From Calliopum simillimum (Eukaryota; Arthropoda; Insecta; Diptera; Lauxaniidae): 64,000 bases of DNA. The DNA lies in assembly GCA_951812925.1 (NCBI GenBank), contig OX638368.1, forward strand, positions 162,240,492-162,304,491, in the 5' to 3' direction. Numbering within the stretch: position 1 is the first letter of the stretch; each line of letters begins with the position of its first letter. Position numbers and translations under genes: made by a program. The notes beneath the pieces are model-generated. The model was not told where the DNA came from and ran no database searches. It worked only from the letters and a program-made list of their open reading frames with translations. Below, in pieces: positions 36,087 to 48,534 of the stretch.

Positions 36087-37016
36087 TTTCATCAATTATG
36101 GGGGTCCGCTGTGAGTCTATACGGTAGACATTGGTGGGTGTGATAGTCATGGAATTTTCCAATTCACAAGAATGGTTTTTCCATCGCTTTAATTGATCTT
36201 AAGCCAATATTAAGAGATTCCCGTTTTGTCTTTTATTGGGCACTTTTGTTGGAATGTTCACCTGATAGTCTGCGGGAGTTCGATTTAGCTGAAGATATTG
36301 ATTTCTTTAAGCCTCTTAATCATAGATTGATGTAACACTAGTGTCCCGCCTGTTAAGTGCAGATACTTACTCTATTGCGACTAAGCTACTAGACCAGCTT
36401 ATAAGAAATTCGGTATGAAGATAGACTAACGTTGCACTGCTTCTAAAGAGGAAATACCCTCCCATGGCTAGGAAGATTTTTATAAATATCGGGAGTAAAT
36501 AGACTGAGCTCGGTGAATGTATAATAAATATTTTGTAGGCGTGGCATCACCTCTAACGGAAAAGTATATTTTTACGGCTTTTATACAATTTTGTACAGAG
36601 ATAAACCAGGCTTGCTAGCTTTTGGATCTTTAAAATGATAATCTTAAAAACAGAAGGGGAGTTGGGAGTAGCGTCGTTCCTAATATTTATTTGAAAATGT
36701 TCGCGAACTCAAATTTGCTTTCGAACACAAGAAGTTGTTGTATGTAACAAAAATAAAAATACTCCATTTTGCCGAATTTAATAATTTAAGATAGTCAAAT
36801 AACCACACATCTTATGTCCAACTGCGTTTAATACCCGGACCCGGACAAAGCTTTCAACAACCAGATTGTCCGAGCTAAAACTGGACGATTGGAAATCCTG
36901 AGATAAACTCAATCCTAAGGAAAAATATTTAAAAGAAATTTTTGGAAATTTTACCCTTTTTGGAGGCCAAAAAATTTGTAACTAAGAAGAAGTGGTTAGT
37001 AAAACCTCTATGCATT
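36087..37016. other. Unassigned stretch
   Basis: Contains a short decayed-looking reading, LVSRLLSADTYSIATKLLDQ, near 36340-36400 with flanking stops. It may be transposon coding debris, but I cannot name it. Confidence 0.3.
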
Positions 37017-37024
37017 ATGTAGAG

Positions 37025-37660
37025 CAAGGGTGTCAGCGTAGAAGAAAAGTGAGCCAATTTTGGCTCGACCCAACAACATCAATATTTCTGTACAACAATT
37101 CACAGAAATAATTTTTGTTGGTTTTTTTTTTCACGCTCGTCAAAATTTCGCGTTTTTGTTGCTTTTTTTGCGTACACACAAAATCGAACTCGAACCAACA
37201 TAAAACAACAACAACGACTACGTCGCATCAAAATCATAAACAACAAACAATATGGGTATTAATGCGTTGATGCGCAGTAGCGAAAATGCAAGTCTTTTAC
37301 GCACTAACGCCTGAACGATCAATGTGAATATTTCCATCTTGAGAAATTGCAAAAGTAGTGCGAAATTTTTGGCAATATTTTTGTTATTTTACTAATATCA
37401 AACTTTAGCAAATTGCACTTTCGCAACGACGCAAGGGCATTGCGCATCAACGCGTGAGTTCCCCTTATTTTTGTGTGTTACCTAGTTCTTAGAAATTTTG
37501 AAAATTGTTGAAGTATTATTGTTGTTGTAAACGAGGCATGAAAAGACAACAAAAAATTGTTTTTTTGTTTGTTGTTACTCGAATTTAAAGTTGTTGTAAA
37601 AGCAACGCTGACTGCGCTGCATGCGTTTGGCGCAGTGATTTGAAAACGCTGACACCCTTG
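37025..37660. mobile_element. hAT-type MITE with 8-bp target duplication
   Basis: CAAGGGTGTCAGCGT and its inverse form the ends. ATGTAGAG (37017-37024) and ATATAGAG (37661-37668) are an 8-base duplication with one difference. The body is rich in CAAC/GTTG repeats and GCGCA phrases with inverted similarity (TTGATGCGCAGT, GCATTGCGCATCAACGCG). Confidence 0.78.
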
Positions 37661-37906
37661 ATATAGAGCATTGCACGTGTAGCAGGCAGGTAAAAAAAGT
37701 TTATGTCTCCGATTTTAGTAAAATTTGATTATGTTATACCTTAGTATAGGTATATGTCCTCAATCCAGATACAAAATATTTTTACATTATAAAGTCCGTT
37801 TAACGAGGTAGAGGGTTTTAAAAAATGCACTAAGCGGCAGATATGAGTTAATTCTTATTCCAATATCCAGCTTAAAAAAATTACTATTGAACAAATAAAG
37901 CTGTCG

Positions 37907-39219
37907 AATTTAAACGAAATTTTGATGACCTTTTTAAATTTTTGGATTTTAATAAAAATTTGCTTTTTTGGAAAAAGGTACACCTCAATTTTTGAAAATT
38001 GAATCTAACAAACTTAGGGCCAGTTTTTCAGTGCAAGTTTAGCTCATTATCTGGTTTAAATTAAGTTTAAACTCAGGAATGAGTTTTTCAGTGTATGTTA
38101 AACGTAGTTTAAACTTAGTTTAAATGAGCGATATTGGCCGTTTAAACTCCGTTTAACCTACAATACAATTTTATTTTGACAACTGTTGATAAATAAATCA
38201 ATATTAAAATAATTAAAAAAATTAAACGAAAAAAGAAACAAATAAATAAATGAATGAAAAAAGTCCATAATTTGGAAGAAAAAAAATTATTTTAGTTGGT
38301 CTGAAGTTTATTTTTCTTCTTTTAAAAATAAGAAATTCACAAACTTCACCTTAATTTTTTAGCAAATTGCACATCAACTACATAAAAACAATCTAGGGCA
38401 CATTTTTTATCAAATCAGCATCGAGATTACGACGTTCCGTGATTAACAAAGCATTCATGTAAATGTATGTAGGCCAATCGTTGTTGCGGCCAAACGCCAA
38501 CTATATAAAAGGCTGAAAAATAATTTTTCGCAGGAATACGTCCAAATGAAATTGACTTGAAGCTTCCCACTGCTTTATTGTTGCTGCCCCTGATATTTTC
38601 TCGGCTTTCCAGAGGAATCAGCAGGATTTTAGGGAAACTTTTTTAAAAATTAAATTTTTCGCTTCGAGTTGTCAAAAAAATGTAATATTTATAAGTCAAC
38701 AGCTTGTCATTTTTCAGTAATGCCTACTAAAAATCAAAGTAACGAGTTAAAATTAAACTCGCACTGAAAAAGTTATTTCATAGTTAAACGAGTTTAACAA
38801 TTTAAACGAATTTAATAAAATTAAGCTTAAACGAAGTTTAAACCTGCACTGAAAAACTGGCCCTTAGTCCCTTTTAATTTTTTTTTTTTCTAAAAATAGT
38901 AAATAGTGAATAGATATTTCATGTCTAATTTCATATTACGAGTGGAAGTCGTTGAGGAGCTAGACCAGATACAGTTTCAAATCGTACTGACGAAATGACT
39001 GTAGCTGGTCTAGCTCCTAAACAACTTCGATGAAATTTGGCAAGAATTATCTATTCACTATTAGCTATTTTTAGAAAAAAAAAAATTTTAAATTAAAAGG
39101 GTCTAGCTTTGTTAGAATCAATGTTCAAAAATTAAGGTCCACCTTTTTCCAAAAGCCGAAATTTTCTTTAAAATCCAAAAATGCATATAAAAAGGTCATC
39201 AAAATTTAGTTTAAATTCA
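37907..39219. repeat. Old foldback split by a Harbinger MITE
   Basis: Left arm 37907-38016 plus 38867-38950; right arm about 39035-39219. The shared text includes GAATTTAAACGAAATTTTGATGACC-type sequence, TTGGAAAAAGGTACACC and AATAGTGAATAG. Removing 38017-38863 plus one TTA makes the left arm co-linear with the right. Confidence 0.75.
38017..38863. mobile_element. PIF/Harbinger-type MITE (TTA duplication)
   Basis: Termini GGGCCAGTTTTTCAGTGCA and its exact inverse are flanked by TTA at 38014-38016 and 38864-38866. GGG-starting TIRs with TWA duplications are typical of PIF/Harbinger. The body repeats GTTTAAACT-type palindromes near both ends (AGTTTAAACTCAGG, GAAGTTTAAACC). No transposase is seen. 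Confidence 0.8.
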
Positions 39220-39221
39220 TA

Positions 39222-41084
39222 CAATACCGACAACATCAATAAATATCGCCAGGATTGCAACAAATTAAAATCACCAATGAAAATGAATTTATTGAAATTT
39301 TATTCTAAAATGCAATTGTTGGGGTTCCGCCATTAAATGACAATGTTGTTGTTTTTGCTGCCTTCCTGGTGTGCAACACACATTTTCAGGCAAAACTAAA
39401 CATATAAATAAATACGAGTACAATAACCACTCGCATCCTGTGTGTCATTTTTTGCTCACACTTTTTGTATCTCGATACGGGGCTGGGACTGAAAAATTTT
39501 ATTGAAATTCAATTAAAGTTGTATTTCAATAATTGGTCACGCATGGCACGTATTTCCTTCATTGATGCAATTTTTGATCTCGATTTCCAAATCACCATCG
39601 TAATCGCAATTGACATTCGCTTGTTCCTCCAACACCGAGTTTTGTTCGTTGGTGGGTTCGTTCGTTCTGCATTAAATTAATGATTGACAAAATTTATGAG
39701 TTTCCAAATTTCCCAAAACTTTAAGTGCGACTGTGTCAGTTGAGTGCGTGTGCGTGTTATAACTTCTAGTGGAGAACATTGGTAAAGTGCGCCATTTTTG
39801 TGAGAGGAAACGGAAATTGTGTATAAATTTGTGCGCACTGAAATGGGAGTGTGCTTGACGCATGGAACGGTAACAATGTTATGAGAAGATAATGTCTTAT
39901 CACTTCAAATTGCAACAGCACTATGTCTTGTTTACTTGAAGATTTCAGAAAGAGAATGTTTCATTCCAACAGTCCTTTGTCAAGAATTTCAAAAATAAAA
40001 CAATCATTGCAAGGTTCTATACGTAAATATCCGCACATATGTACGTACGTGTATGAATACACGTTCTAAGCTGTTTTATTTTAAAGCTTACAAAATCATT
40101 TTTCGGCACAAAGACAACAATCAAAAATAAATCATAATTTTCAATATGAGGTCGTCAGTCAAACACCTTCCCCAGGAAATTGCAGTAAAAGTCAGCAGAC
40201 CACGACTCACCTTCATGATAGCGCAACACAATCAGCCAATGTATGTAGTTGTACCGTGTGTGCACAAGGTGTAACTAATCTACATGATTGTGCAACAATA
40301 AAAACAGCACACGCCGCGCTTGTAGCCTTCAAATGACGTCAGTATCAGCTCGAAATGGGGTTGATTTGCCGTCAATAACTTTATGGCTTATCTGCATCCA
40401 AGCAACTGACTGCCATGTTGAATGTAACAAAACACAACAGGATGTTCGTATTATGAAAGGGTTCTGCCAACTATGTATGTACTCGTACATGAACGACAAG
40501 CGTAAAATACCCGACATTTGCTGTTACCTCCTGGATTTCATGATAAATCTGATTTTTTTCACTCAATTCACCCCAAATCAAAAGTTTTCGATGTATAGCA
40601 TGCGAAAAAGGTGTTGTTGCAGTTGTTGTAATTGTTGTTTCTGTTATTGCTTTCCATTGTTATAATTCGTTCATTTGTGATTAGGCTAAGGTATACAGCG
40701 GGGGGGGGGTGTTGCTTTCACAAAGGTAATTCGCTTAATGTGAAATGCACAAAATGTGTAAGAGACGACTTCCTGTGGTTTCGAATTGGCGGAACCTACT
40801 GTATAAGTCTTGTGCTCTTAAAGTTGAAAGAATATATTGAATTGGAGAATGTGACTTTTGAAGCACAATTGTTAAATGGTTTGATTCTTAATTGCTGAGT
40901 TTTGTTGATTCCCAGGTCTCATGCCTCCACTTGCAAAAATATTTGAATCGGTCATTTCAAAAACATTTTAAGTGACGATTTTTCTCAAAGATTGGATTTT
41001 GAAGAAAATGTTTTGAGTTTTTAATCCTTTTAAAGTTTTTGGTCAGTTAAAAGCTACAACACTACAAGTTAATTTATTTTCAAG
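39222..41084. other. Probably single-copy stretch
   Basis: Moderately GC-rich patches at 39440-39870 and 40140-40460 contain short frames, for example ATG 40146 (43 aa), without domains. (GTTGTT)n near 40615-40640 explains the Cys-rich frame there. A G10 run lies at about 40699. Confidence 0.4.
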
Positions 41085-41092
41085 ATCTAAAG

Positions 41093-41595
41093 CAGGCATT
41101 GAAATAAGCTGTAGTAATACCCTATTTCTGCAGTAATAACTTCAAATTTGCAGTAATAACTTCAGAATATTGTAAAAAATTGTAATAATAATTTTCACCC
41201 AAATTCATATTACTTTGTTTTGCGTTAATCGTTGAAACTAAATACTCATTTTATTTCGCTTATAACCGTTGTTTTAGTTGTCTAACCTCACCAATTTGGG
41301 CTAAAATGTAGCAACCACAATAAGTTCTCGGCAACTCTACTTTAAACATATTTTTATACAATAAATGCATTCGAAGAAAATTTCTCTATAAATTTTCAAG
41401 TTTAAATTGAACCGTTGCCATATCTGTTATTTAATATTAATATTAAATATTAATGTTAAATATTAATATTAACTATTATTATTTAATATTAATCACTTGA
41501 ATAAGCCATTAAAAAAATTTTGCTAAATATTGCAAATAAAAACAAAAAAAAAAATAAAATTCTGCAGTAATAACTTTTTCTTATTTCAACCCCTG
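41093..41595. mobile_element. hAT-type MITE with 8-bp target duplication
   Basis: CAGGCATTGAAATAAG and (inverse) CAGGGGTTGAAATAAG ends. ATCTAAAG (41085-41092) and ATCTAGAG (41596-41603) are the duplication. GCAGTAATAACTT occurs three times (two direct copies near the left end, one near the right end), and TTAATATTAA palindromes fill 41428-41500. Confidence 0.78.
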
Positions 41596-41672
41596 ATCTA
41601 GAGTAAAATCACTTTCAAAATAAATACCTCTAATCCCATTCACTAAATCAAGAAAACAATTCATATACAAGT

Positions 41673-42928
41673 ATATATGGGCAAATCCCAAAAACTTTTA
41701 ACATTTTGAGAAAAAAAAAAGTCGAAAAATTTTTTAAGGCACATGGTTTTCTAGTATTCTACCGTCAAGAGATGTGTTTTGGGAGTAAAAAATCGTTAAC
41801 GTTAATCACTTAAGTTACGCGGCGTAAAAAGTAAACTATTTTGAATGAAATAAATTATTTTATTATTACTTTACAGTTTTATATCATATATAAACGTTTT
41901 ATTAAGACCGTACACAGACAAGAATATGTCAATATATTAAAAATATATTAATTTTAAGCAATTCTAAGCACTTTTTTCTATAACTTTTCTTCGTAAAGTG
42001 CTTCATTTTCGAGTTAACAAATTAAACTATTATTAAATTAAAAACACAATATATTTTTTAACTACAAATTAAAGCACTTGATGAAGAAATGTTATTTAAA
42101 AAAAGTGCTTATAATTGATCGAAAAACATGTGTGAATTTTTTCAGAATTTTTGGAGCGATTTTGGATTTTCAAAAATAAAAAAACAAAAATAAAAAAATC
42201 CAAAAATAGTTTGATTGTCAAAAATCGAAAAATTCGTGTAGAATTAGCCAACGCCGCATGGTTTTATATTTGTGCCACAATAGGAAGAAACGTTCACAAA
42301 ACATTTTTTGAATATCAAGATGATGTTTCTCGTGTGCCGTCGGTTTAAACGATTTTTCAGTCACATTTAGGTTTTTTTGCCTCGAACATTTAGCCCTGTA
42401 TAACAAAAACGGTGCATGGCACACCAATTTGGCTTTCGTAGATCTTTTCTGTTTCGAATATGCAATCTAACCCCACCATGAAAATCCTGAAATTCTAGAC
42501 AGCGTGGCTGTAAAGTTGTTTTAAAGACTCGCATATGAAAAATTTTGAAATCAACGGACGCTTCTTTAGCACCCTGTAGTTTTTTATAGAAGCTAAGCAC
42601 ATATATTTGCATTATCCTATTCAAAAGGGGTATCGATTCAGTAGAGTTTTTACTGAAAACCACACGTCGTGAGTACAGCATACAGATATGTATAATCATA
42701 AAATATTGCAACAGACACGGCAAATTTGAATAAACTGATCATTCAAATGGTTATATCTATTCGTACAAGCTTTACTTCAGATTTTTTTGTCTCATAAACT
42801 TGTTAGCATACACCTGTATAATGAAAATGATTCATATCCGTCATCTAAAATTGTATAAATTCAGCTCAGTATCGCTATTCAGTATATGGCCGCGGGATGT
42901 TAAAAGTTTTTGGGATTTGCCCATATAC
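41673..42928. repeat. Inverted-repeat element, GGGCAAATCCCAAAAACTTT ends
   Basis: The ends TATATGGGCAAATCCC and inverse, plus AAAAACTTTTAACA, match over about 35 bases. The interior is mostly unique, with no recognisable coding sequence. The open frames at 42151-42723 lack domains. Confidence 0.6.
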
Positions 42929-42949
42929 AATATTTGAAGGAAAGCCACC

Positions 42950-43581
42950 TTACGTAAAAAGTGTACTACTTAGGCATTGAATGCTCAGAATCATCTAAAG
43001 AATACATGTGAATTTTTTTTTTAAATTTTTTAAACTTTTTTTTTGAAAAATTTTTTCAAAAATTGGGCGGAAAAAAAAATTAAAACTTTCCAAGAATTTC
43101 ACAAGTATTTCTTGGACGATTCTAAGCATTTTATGCCTTGGACACTTTTTTCGTAAGATGCCTTCCCCTTGAGTGAAAAAAGCGTTTTGCCTGCCGCGAG
43201 CGTTCAACAGCCAAAAATTCTCATTTATCGACCGAATCCCATCTTAAGTCATGTGCCATTTTAAAGCTTAAAAGTTGAGCTTGAATTTAAAGTACTTTTA
43301 AAAAAAAATTTAAGGGAGTTTTTTTTTAAAAAAATGCAAAAGGATTTTTAAATTTTAAAAGATTTGGTGAACATTTTTTTTAAAAAGAAACATTTAAAAA
43401 TGAAAAAGATAAGTTACTTACACTTATAAATTTACAAAGTTTGAGGTAAGCTATGAATTTTTGAAAAAGCACTCTTTTTATGAAAATCACAAAAATCTCC
43501 AACTTCAACCCCCTGTACTTTAACAACAAATGATACTAGGGCAAAATCCTTCCGCATTATTAATTTTGCACACCGAAGCGT
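42950..43581. repeat. Half of an AAGTGTACCAG-family foldback
   Basis: It parallels one arm plus part of the other of 16390-17528: GTAAAAAGTGTACTA, TTTTGCCTGCCGCGAGCG, AACAACAAATGATACTAGGG and TTGCACACCG appear in the same order. It stops where mariner sequence begins. Confidence 0.65.
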
Positions 43582-44560
43582 AGCAAGAGATTCAGTTTGC
43601 TATTCTTTTTGTATTTCGACGTAAGCTCAAGCCTGTGGAAATATTTAGTGAATGCCAAATAACTTTTGAAGTTAATGCGCCATCCCTCGTGACTATTTCG
43701 AAGCGGTTCCGAAGATTCCAGACAGGTAATTTTTCTGCGGAGGACGAACTTCGAGGAGGCCGCCCAAAATCTTCGACTGATTATGCAAAAGTAGCGCTGG
43801 TGAAGTCTAAAATTGACGAAGATTCGAGATTGACCCTGGAAGTCATTGCTGAGGAAATGGGATTGAAGTATTGCTAAGTATTTTCTTGAAAAATTTAAAA
43901 ACGGAGAATCCAATACTTTCAAGAAAATTGTAACAGGTGATGAAGCATGATTTTACAAGTACGACCCTGAAACCAAACAACAATTCATGTTATGTAGCCA
44001 CGAAGGTGCAAATCCACCTGTTAAAGCAAAGCAACAAAAGTAATGATGTCAGTTTACTTCACCAGAGAGAAAGTTGTAGCTGCTATTCCTTTGGAAAAAG
44101 GTTAGACGGTTACTGCTGAGTGGTATACTTAAACCAAAATTTTTCCAAAATTTATTGGTAAAACGCTAAAAAAGGAGCTACATACGTCGCTACTTTCTAC
44201 ATATATCACGATAATGCGCCAAGCGCACACTGCTAAAAAAAATTACCGATTTTATTGCGCTTTCAGGCATCAAAGAAATTTGTCCAGCACCTTATTCCGC
44301 GGATCTACCGCATTGTGACTTCTGGTTGTTTCCAAAAAAAAAAACTTCGAAGGGAGAGTCTTCAACAGCAATGAGGAGATTATAAATGCGGTTAATGATG
44401 AAATTGTAAAACTGCAAAAAGCCGATTTTGAAGACTGTTTTTCAAGATGGATTTATCGACTTCAAAAATGTATCAAAATAAATGGCGATTACGTTGAAAA
44501 AATACAAACAGATGAAGAATAAAGTTATAAATTTGAAAAAAAAAATTATCCACTTTTTTC
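43582..44560 (+). mobile_element. Degenerate mariner transposon
   Basis: Plus-strand pieces match a mariner transposase in order. The N-terminal HTH reads ISKRFRRFQTGNFSAEDE, then RGGRPKSSTDY and IDEDSRLTLEVIAEEMGLKY (43700-43877). TGDEA-stop-FYKYDPETKQQ follows (about 43935), then HDNAPSAHTAKK (about 44210) and YSADLPHCDFWLFP (about 44295-44335). These give the three acidic positions of a D,D34D-type catalytic triad. Several frameshifts and stops break the frame, so it encodes no active transposase. Terminal repeats were not pinned down, and the left side abuts a truncated foldback. Confidence 0.82.
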
Positions 44561-44735
44561 AATTCTGTTGGATTATCCCAAAAAATGTTTGCATTGTATC
44601 AATTTAAAGGTTTTAATTATAATAATAATAGAGTTTAGCTACTACAGCTATTAGCCTTCTTGACTATTTAGCTTCAAGCTTTAAATCAAGTAAAGCTTAA
44701 AATAAATTAGGAAAATGAAAAAATTATGAGTTTTA

Positions 44736-45135
44736 GGGCCGGCTTTACAATGTCCAGTTAAGATATTTTTTAACTAAAGTTTACTAACGGAAGCTATGGG
44801 GATAAACTTTCCGTTAAATTATTTGGATTTCAATAAACTCCATTTTTTAACTTATGGTTAAATGTATATTGAATAAATAACAAATTTCCCCTTAAAATGT
44901 TTTCAAAAAATGTAAACATTTCAAATTTTTTCATACGAATTTCAAAAAACATTTGAATTTATTTCAATCTGTCAGTTAAATTTTAACTGAGAAAATTGTG
45001 CCAGTTAAAATTAACTGAACGTTAGAGTTTATTTTTCGTCAGTTAATAAATAACTTCACATTGAGAAAACAATTTTATTCAAACTTACAGTTAAAGTTTC
45101 AGTTAAACGTTAACTGGACATTGTGAAAACGGCCC
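44736..45135. mobile_element. PIF/Harbinger-type MITE, second family
   Basis: GGGCCGGCTTTACAATGTCC and (inverse) GGGCCGTTTTCACAATGTCC termini, TTA at 44733-44735 and 45136-45138. The following CAGTTAA/TTAACTG repeats extend the inverted region. 400 bases, no coding capacity. Confidence 0.8.
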
Positions 45136-45709
45136 TTAATGTGTTAATTTTTTATAATTTTTTCTTAGCTTTTTCGCACTTTCTCAACATACCCACTCAG
45201 ATCACTTGTATGCATAACTACAAATGCATAAATGCAGTTGTATGTATGTAATAACATGATCCAAGGAATGAATGTTAGAAAAAAATTAACCCTGCATGCT
45301 GTGGGACTCGGACAACACAAACATTAAATAAAAAACAACCAATAACCATCGAATTTAATTACAATAATAATAATAATAATAATAATATAATAATTTTTCA
45401 ATTTAAGTTTGAGTTGACCTTTTGACAAGCTAATGCTATATACTTCGCAATGATTAATAAGAGTTGTCATGCGATTAAAAGAGGCTGAAGCCATATACAT
45501 AGTTAGTTCTACTAACCGGTTGATAAAATAATTGATTGGAGTTACGATTACTTCTTCGGTTAGTATTAAAATAAATATATTTAAGAAGCTCTGGTGCGGC
45601 AAGAGACCCTGTAATAAGCTGATGAAGATAAAGTATATCCGCTATATTTCTACGCGTACTAAAAGACTGCATACGTAACAAAATAACAACATCAAACGAT
45701 CCTCATAAG

Positions 45710-48016
45710 CAGTGCCGGATTAAGACAAATGGGGGCCCTAGGCCATTCAAATTTTGGGGCCCTCTTTTCTTAATAATTGTAAAATTAATCTTTGTTTATG
45801 CATTTAAAGAATTTAAGGATTTTGAACACTGTAAACGTTTTAATTTCAGGTGGTTTTTATTTTATTAATTAAAAAAAATACGCTTGACATATAAATATAA
45901 AACTTTGCATATGTATTAATTGAAGTTAGTACTACATCCTTGGCAACTTTTTTTGTAGCCTTTATCTTCTTTTTGACCAAAGCACAGAATTTTTCAATTG
46001 ACCAGATTTCTGGACAGTTTGCATGACTTACTTCACGAGGCACCAAAATCACATTATTTCTTGAGTACCCCTGCAAGGCTATTTTACTATAATGACAATG
46101 ATGATGCTAAGTCTGGCCAAAGGAAAGTGGAAACTTCATGCTTTCGTGGGAAAGGCTAAAGTCTTTTTTCCAAGCATTCCTTAATATAGAATTCGGAGTT
46201 TAATGTTCCAGTGGTTAAAAAAGAATTGCTCCTTTTGCCACAACTGCAGTTTGCTTGCCAAACCAAAAACTTATGAGGAAATTTCGACTGCTTTTTTGAC
46301 TTAAGCTTTTCGCCCACATTCCCCCGCGTGTCTACAGTGTAAAATTTTTGGCCAGGAAGCAGTGCAAAATCGGCTAAAACATACGTTTCGTCGTCCATGA
46401 TGCAGCATTCAAAATTTTAGGAAAAAATTAATTTTTAATTTTATGCCGTGCTGTTTTTGCCTTCGTGTTCTTCATAGCATTTCTGTCAAAAACTTTTTGT
46501 ACCTTAAACGTCTTCAAACAAACCTCCTTTTTGGCCTTGCGATCTAAAAACTCGGAACACTTTACCTTCTGTGCCACTTTTCTGCATGAAATGTTGGGTT
46601 TCTCTTTAAAATTGTGACGAAGTTCTTCGTTTTGTTTTGGTCGCGAATGCCTTTTTCTTTCGCGGAACCTGGCTTTCGAAAGACATCCAAGTCTTCCTTA
46701 AATTTTTTAAAAACTCTTGATACCAATTTCTCATCAATTTTGCTATTCCGAGCAATTCTATTAGTAGTTTACCGCGGGTGGTCTTCAAAAATTTTTATTA
46801 TGGACTTTCGAACTTATAGCACGTTTACCATTTTGAAGTAAATATGACTGACTAGGGACCAAATTTGAAAACCATAGTTTTGGTACATTCAATTCAAAGC
46901 CTACTGCGAAAAAAAAATTTTAAATTGAGTAATTTGAAAACAAGTTATTGGATAAAATGTGTCGGACAATTTTGTCGAACGCAGTCCTTATACAAAGTTT
47001 TATATTTATATGTCAAGCCAATTTTTCTTAATTAATAAAATATAAACCACCTGAAACGTTTACAGTGTTCAAACCCCTTAACCAGCTTATTGATATCATA
47101 TGAAGGTTGTAAACACAATAAAACAATCAAAATAGTTTTTTTTCTGACAAATATTTTTTTTGACTTTACAAAATTAACAGTATAGTAATTTATAAAATAA
47201 TCTTTCGACATCTCTTTTAAATATTACAACGACGTTCATCTTTTAAAAACTTTTCACATAAAACAACATCTCGATTTGTCACTAATTAAAAAAACGTTCT
47301 TTTTTTATCAAGAAAACCGACCAAATGAGTTTTGCAAAACGGCGAAGCATCAAATGGTTTTGTGACGTTTAAAACAACAACAACAGTTTCATGCAGCTTA
47401 ACTCAAGTGTGTTGAAGCCTTTTTCGTTGCGATCGAGCATTGGGAATTCTAATTTTGTTATTGATTTGTTTTTGTATAAATAAATGAGAATACGACTTTG
47501 TAATTTTAAATCACGTTTTAATTTTAACTTTTAAGAACTAAAATATTACAATTCATTTTATACTAAATCAAATTATTTAACCGACGTAAATGAGTGTATA
47601 TCGTAAACTAAAGCTTTCGCTAGATTTATGCAAACCGCAATGCACTGATTTTGGCATACCATACTCATGAGAGAGTGAGAAACTGTTTTTTTTATATATT
47701 CAGCAGTACCGCTTTATGATCTTAGGTAGAAAATCGTGCGATATGCGGGTGGCAAAAGTCTAACGGAAAGAGTATGAAAAAAAATATGTAATAAGAAGTT
47801 ATAAAAAAATCTTAGTCTAAGGAAACGTTCAGAGTGTTTGCTGAAACAGATTTGTTTTTGTCAAAGCATGCTTGGACTTAAATTTGTCAAATTTTGTGAG
47901 CTAGTTCTTTTAATCAGCCGATTAAATATTTTAGCGCTTAGATTTTCGTGGGGGCCCCTGCTCGTCGGGGGCCCTAGGCCATGGCCTAGTCCAGCCTAAT
48001 GGTTAATCCAGCACTG
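45710..48016. mobile_element. Non-autonomous hAT element with perfect 8-bp duplication
   Basis: CAGTGCCGGATTAA and (inverse) CAGTGCTGGATTAA termini, with exact CTCATAAG at 45702-45709 and 48017-48024. GGGGGCCCTAGGCCAT occurs near both ends. The interior has no hAT transposase but contains a Tc1/mariner element (45821-47073). 2307 bases. Confidence 0.88.
45821..47073 (-). mobile_element. Decayed Tc1/mariner-family transposon nested in the hAT element
   Basis: Long inverted ends (TTTGAACACTGTAAACG, then TCAGGTGGTTT and a CTTGACATATAAATATAAAA block) span about 80 bases each. Minus-strand remnants: an N-terminal HTH (IAKLMRNWYQEFLK), the catalytic blocks MDDETYVLADFALLPGQKFY, HKFLVWQANCSCGKRS, GTLNSEFYIKECLEKRL and WPDLASS, and ANCPEIWSIEKFCALVKKK. 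This resembles the fly and mosquito Tc1/mariner branch with a WPDLASCHYS signature. Stops and frameshifts break it. Confidence 0.8.
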
Positions 48017-48534
48017 CTCATAAGGAGGAATGTTTGAAGAATCCGTCCAATTAAAGCCTTTAATAGCAAAGCGAACAAAATTTTTTTGAATTCTTTCAAT
48101 TCTATCAATGTGTATATTATAAAATGGTGACCAAACTTGGCTAGCGTACTCTAAGTGAGGACGCACAATTGTGTTATATAAAGTCACCGTTACTAAAGGG
48201 CTATTAAATTTTTTTGCCCATCGTTTAATAAAGCCAAGCAGTGATGAAGATTTTTTACAAATTTGATTAATATGTTCATTGAACGTTAGTTTAGCATCAA
48301 AATTTATACCAAGGTCTTTGACTGAATCGACACGACAGATTTGTTTAACATTAAATTTATAATTAAACTCTACGATTTGATTTTTTTTAGAAAAAGTCAT
48401 TGTTTGGCATTTATCAGAATTGAGATGTAAGCTATTTTTACAACACCAAACTTCAAAAGATTTCAAGTCAGACTGAAGTAGGAAACTGTCTTCAACTCCC
48501 TTCACGATCCTGTATATTTTCATATCATCTACAT

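Noticed and set aside
36087..36560. Possible retrotransposon gag/pol debris
   Set aside because: Only one short stop-bounded reading looked protein-like and it matched no family I can name.
40288..40665. 125-codon frame with a Cys-rich C-terminus
   Set aside because: The Cys cluster comes from a GTTGTTGCAGTTGTTGTA-type microsatellite, and the rest has no recognisable features.
41428..41500. TTAATATTAA array as a replication origin
   Set aside because: Simple AT palindromes inside a hAT MITE; nothing else supports an origin.
43560..44570. An active mariner transposase
   Set aside because: Stops and frameshifts interrupt every block between the HTH and the catalytic region.
45324..45602. Frame with a poly-Ile run
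   Set aside because: It reads through the retrotransposon's (TAA)n tail.
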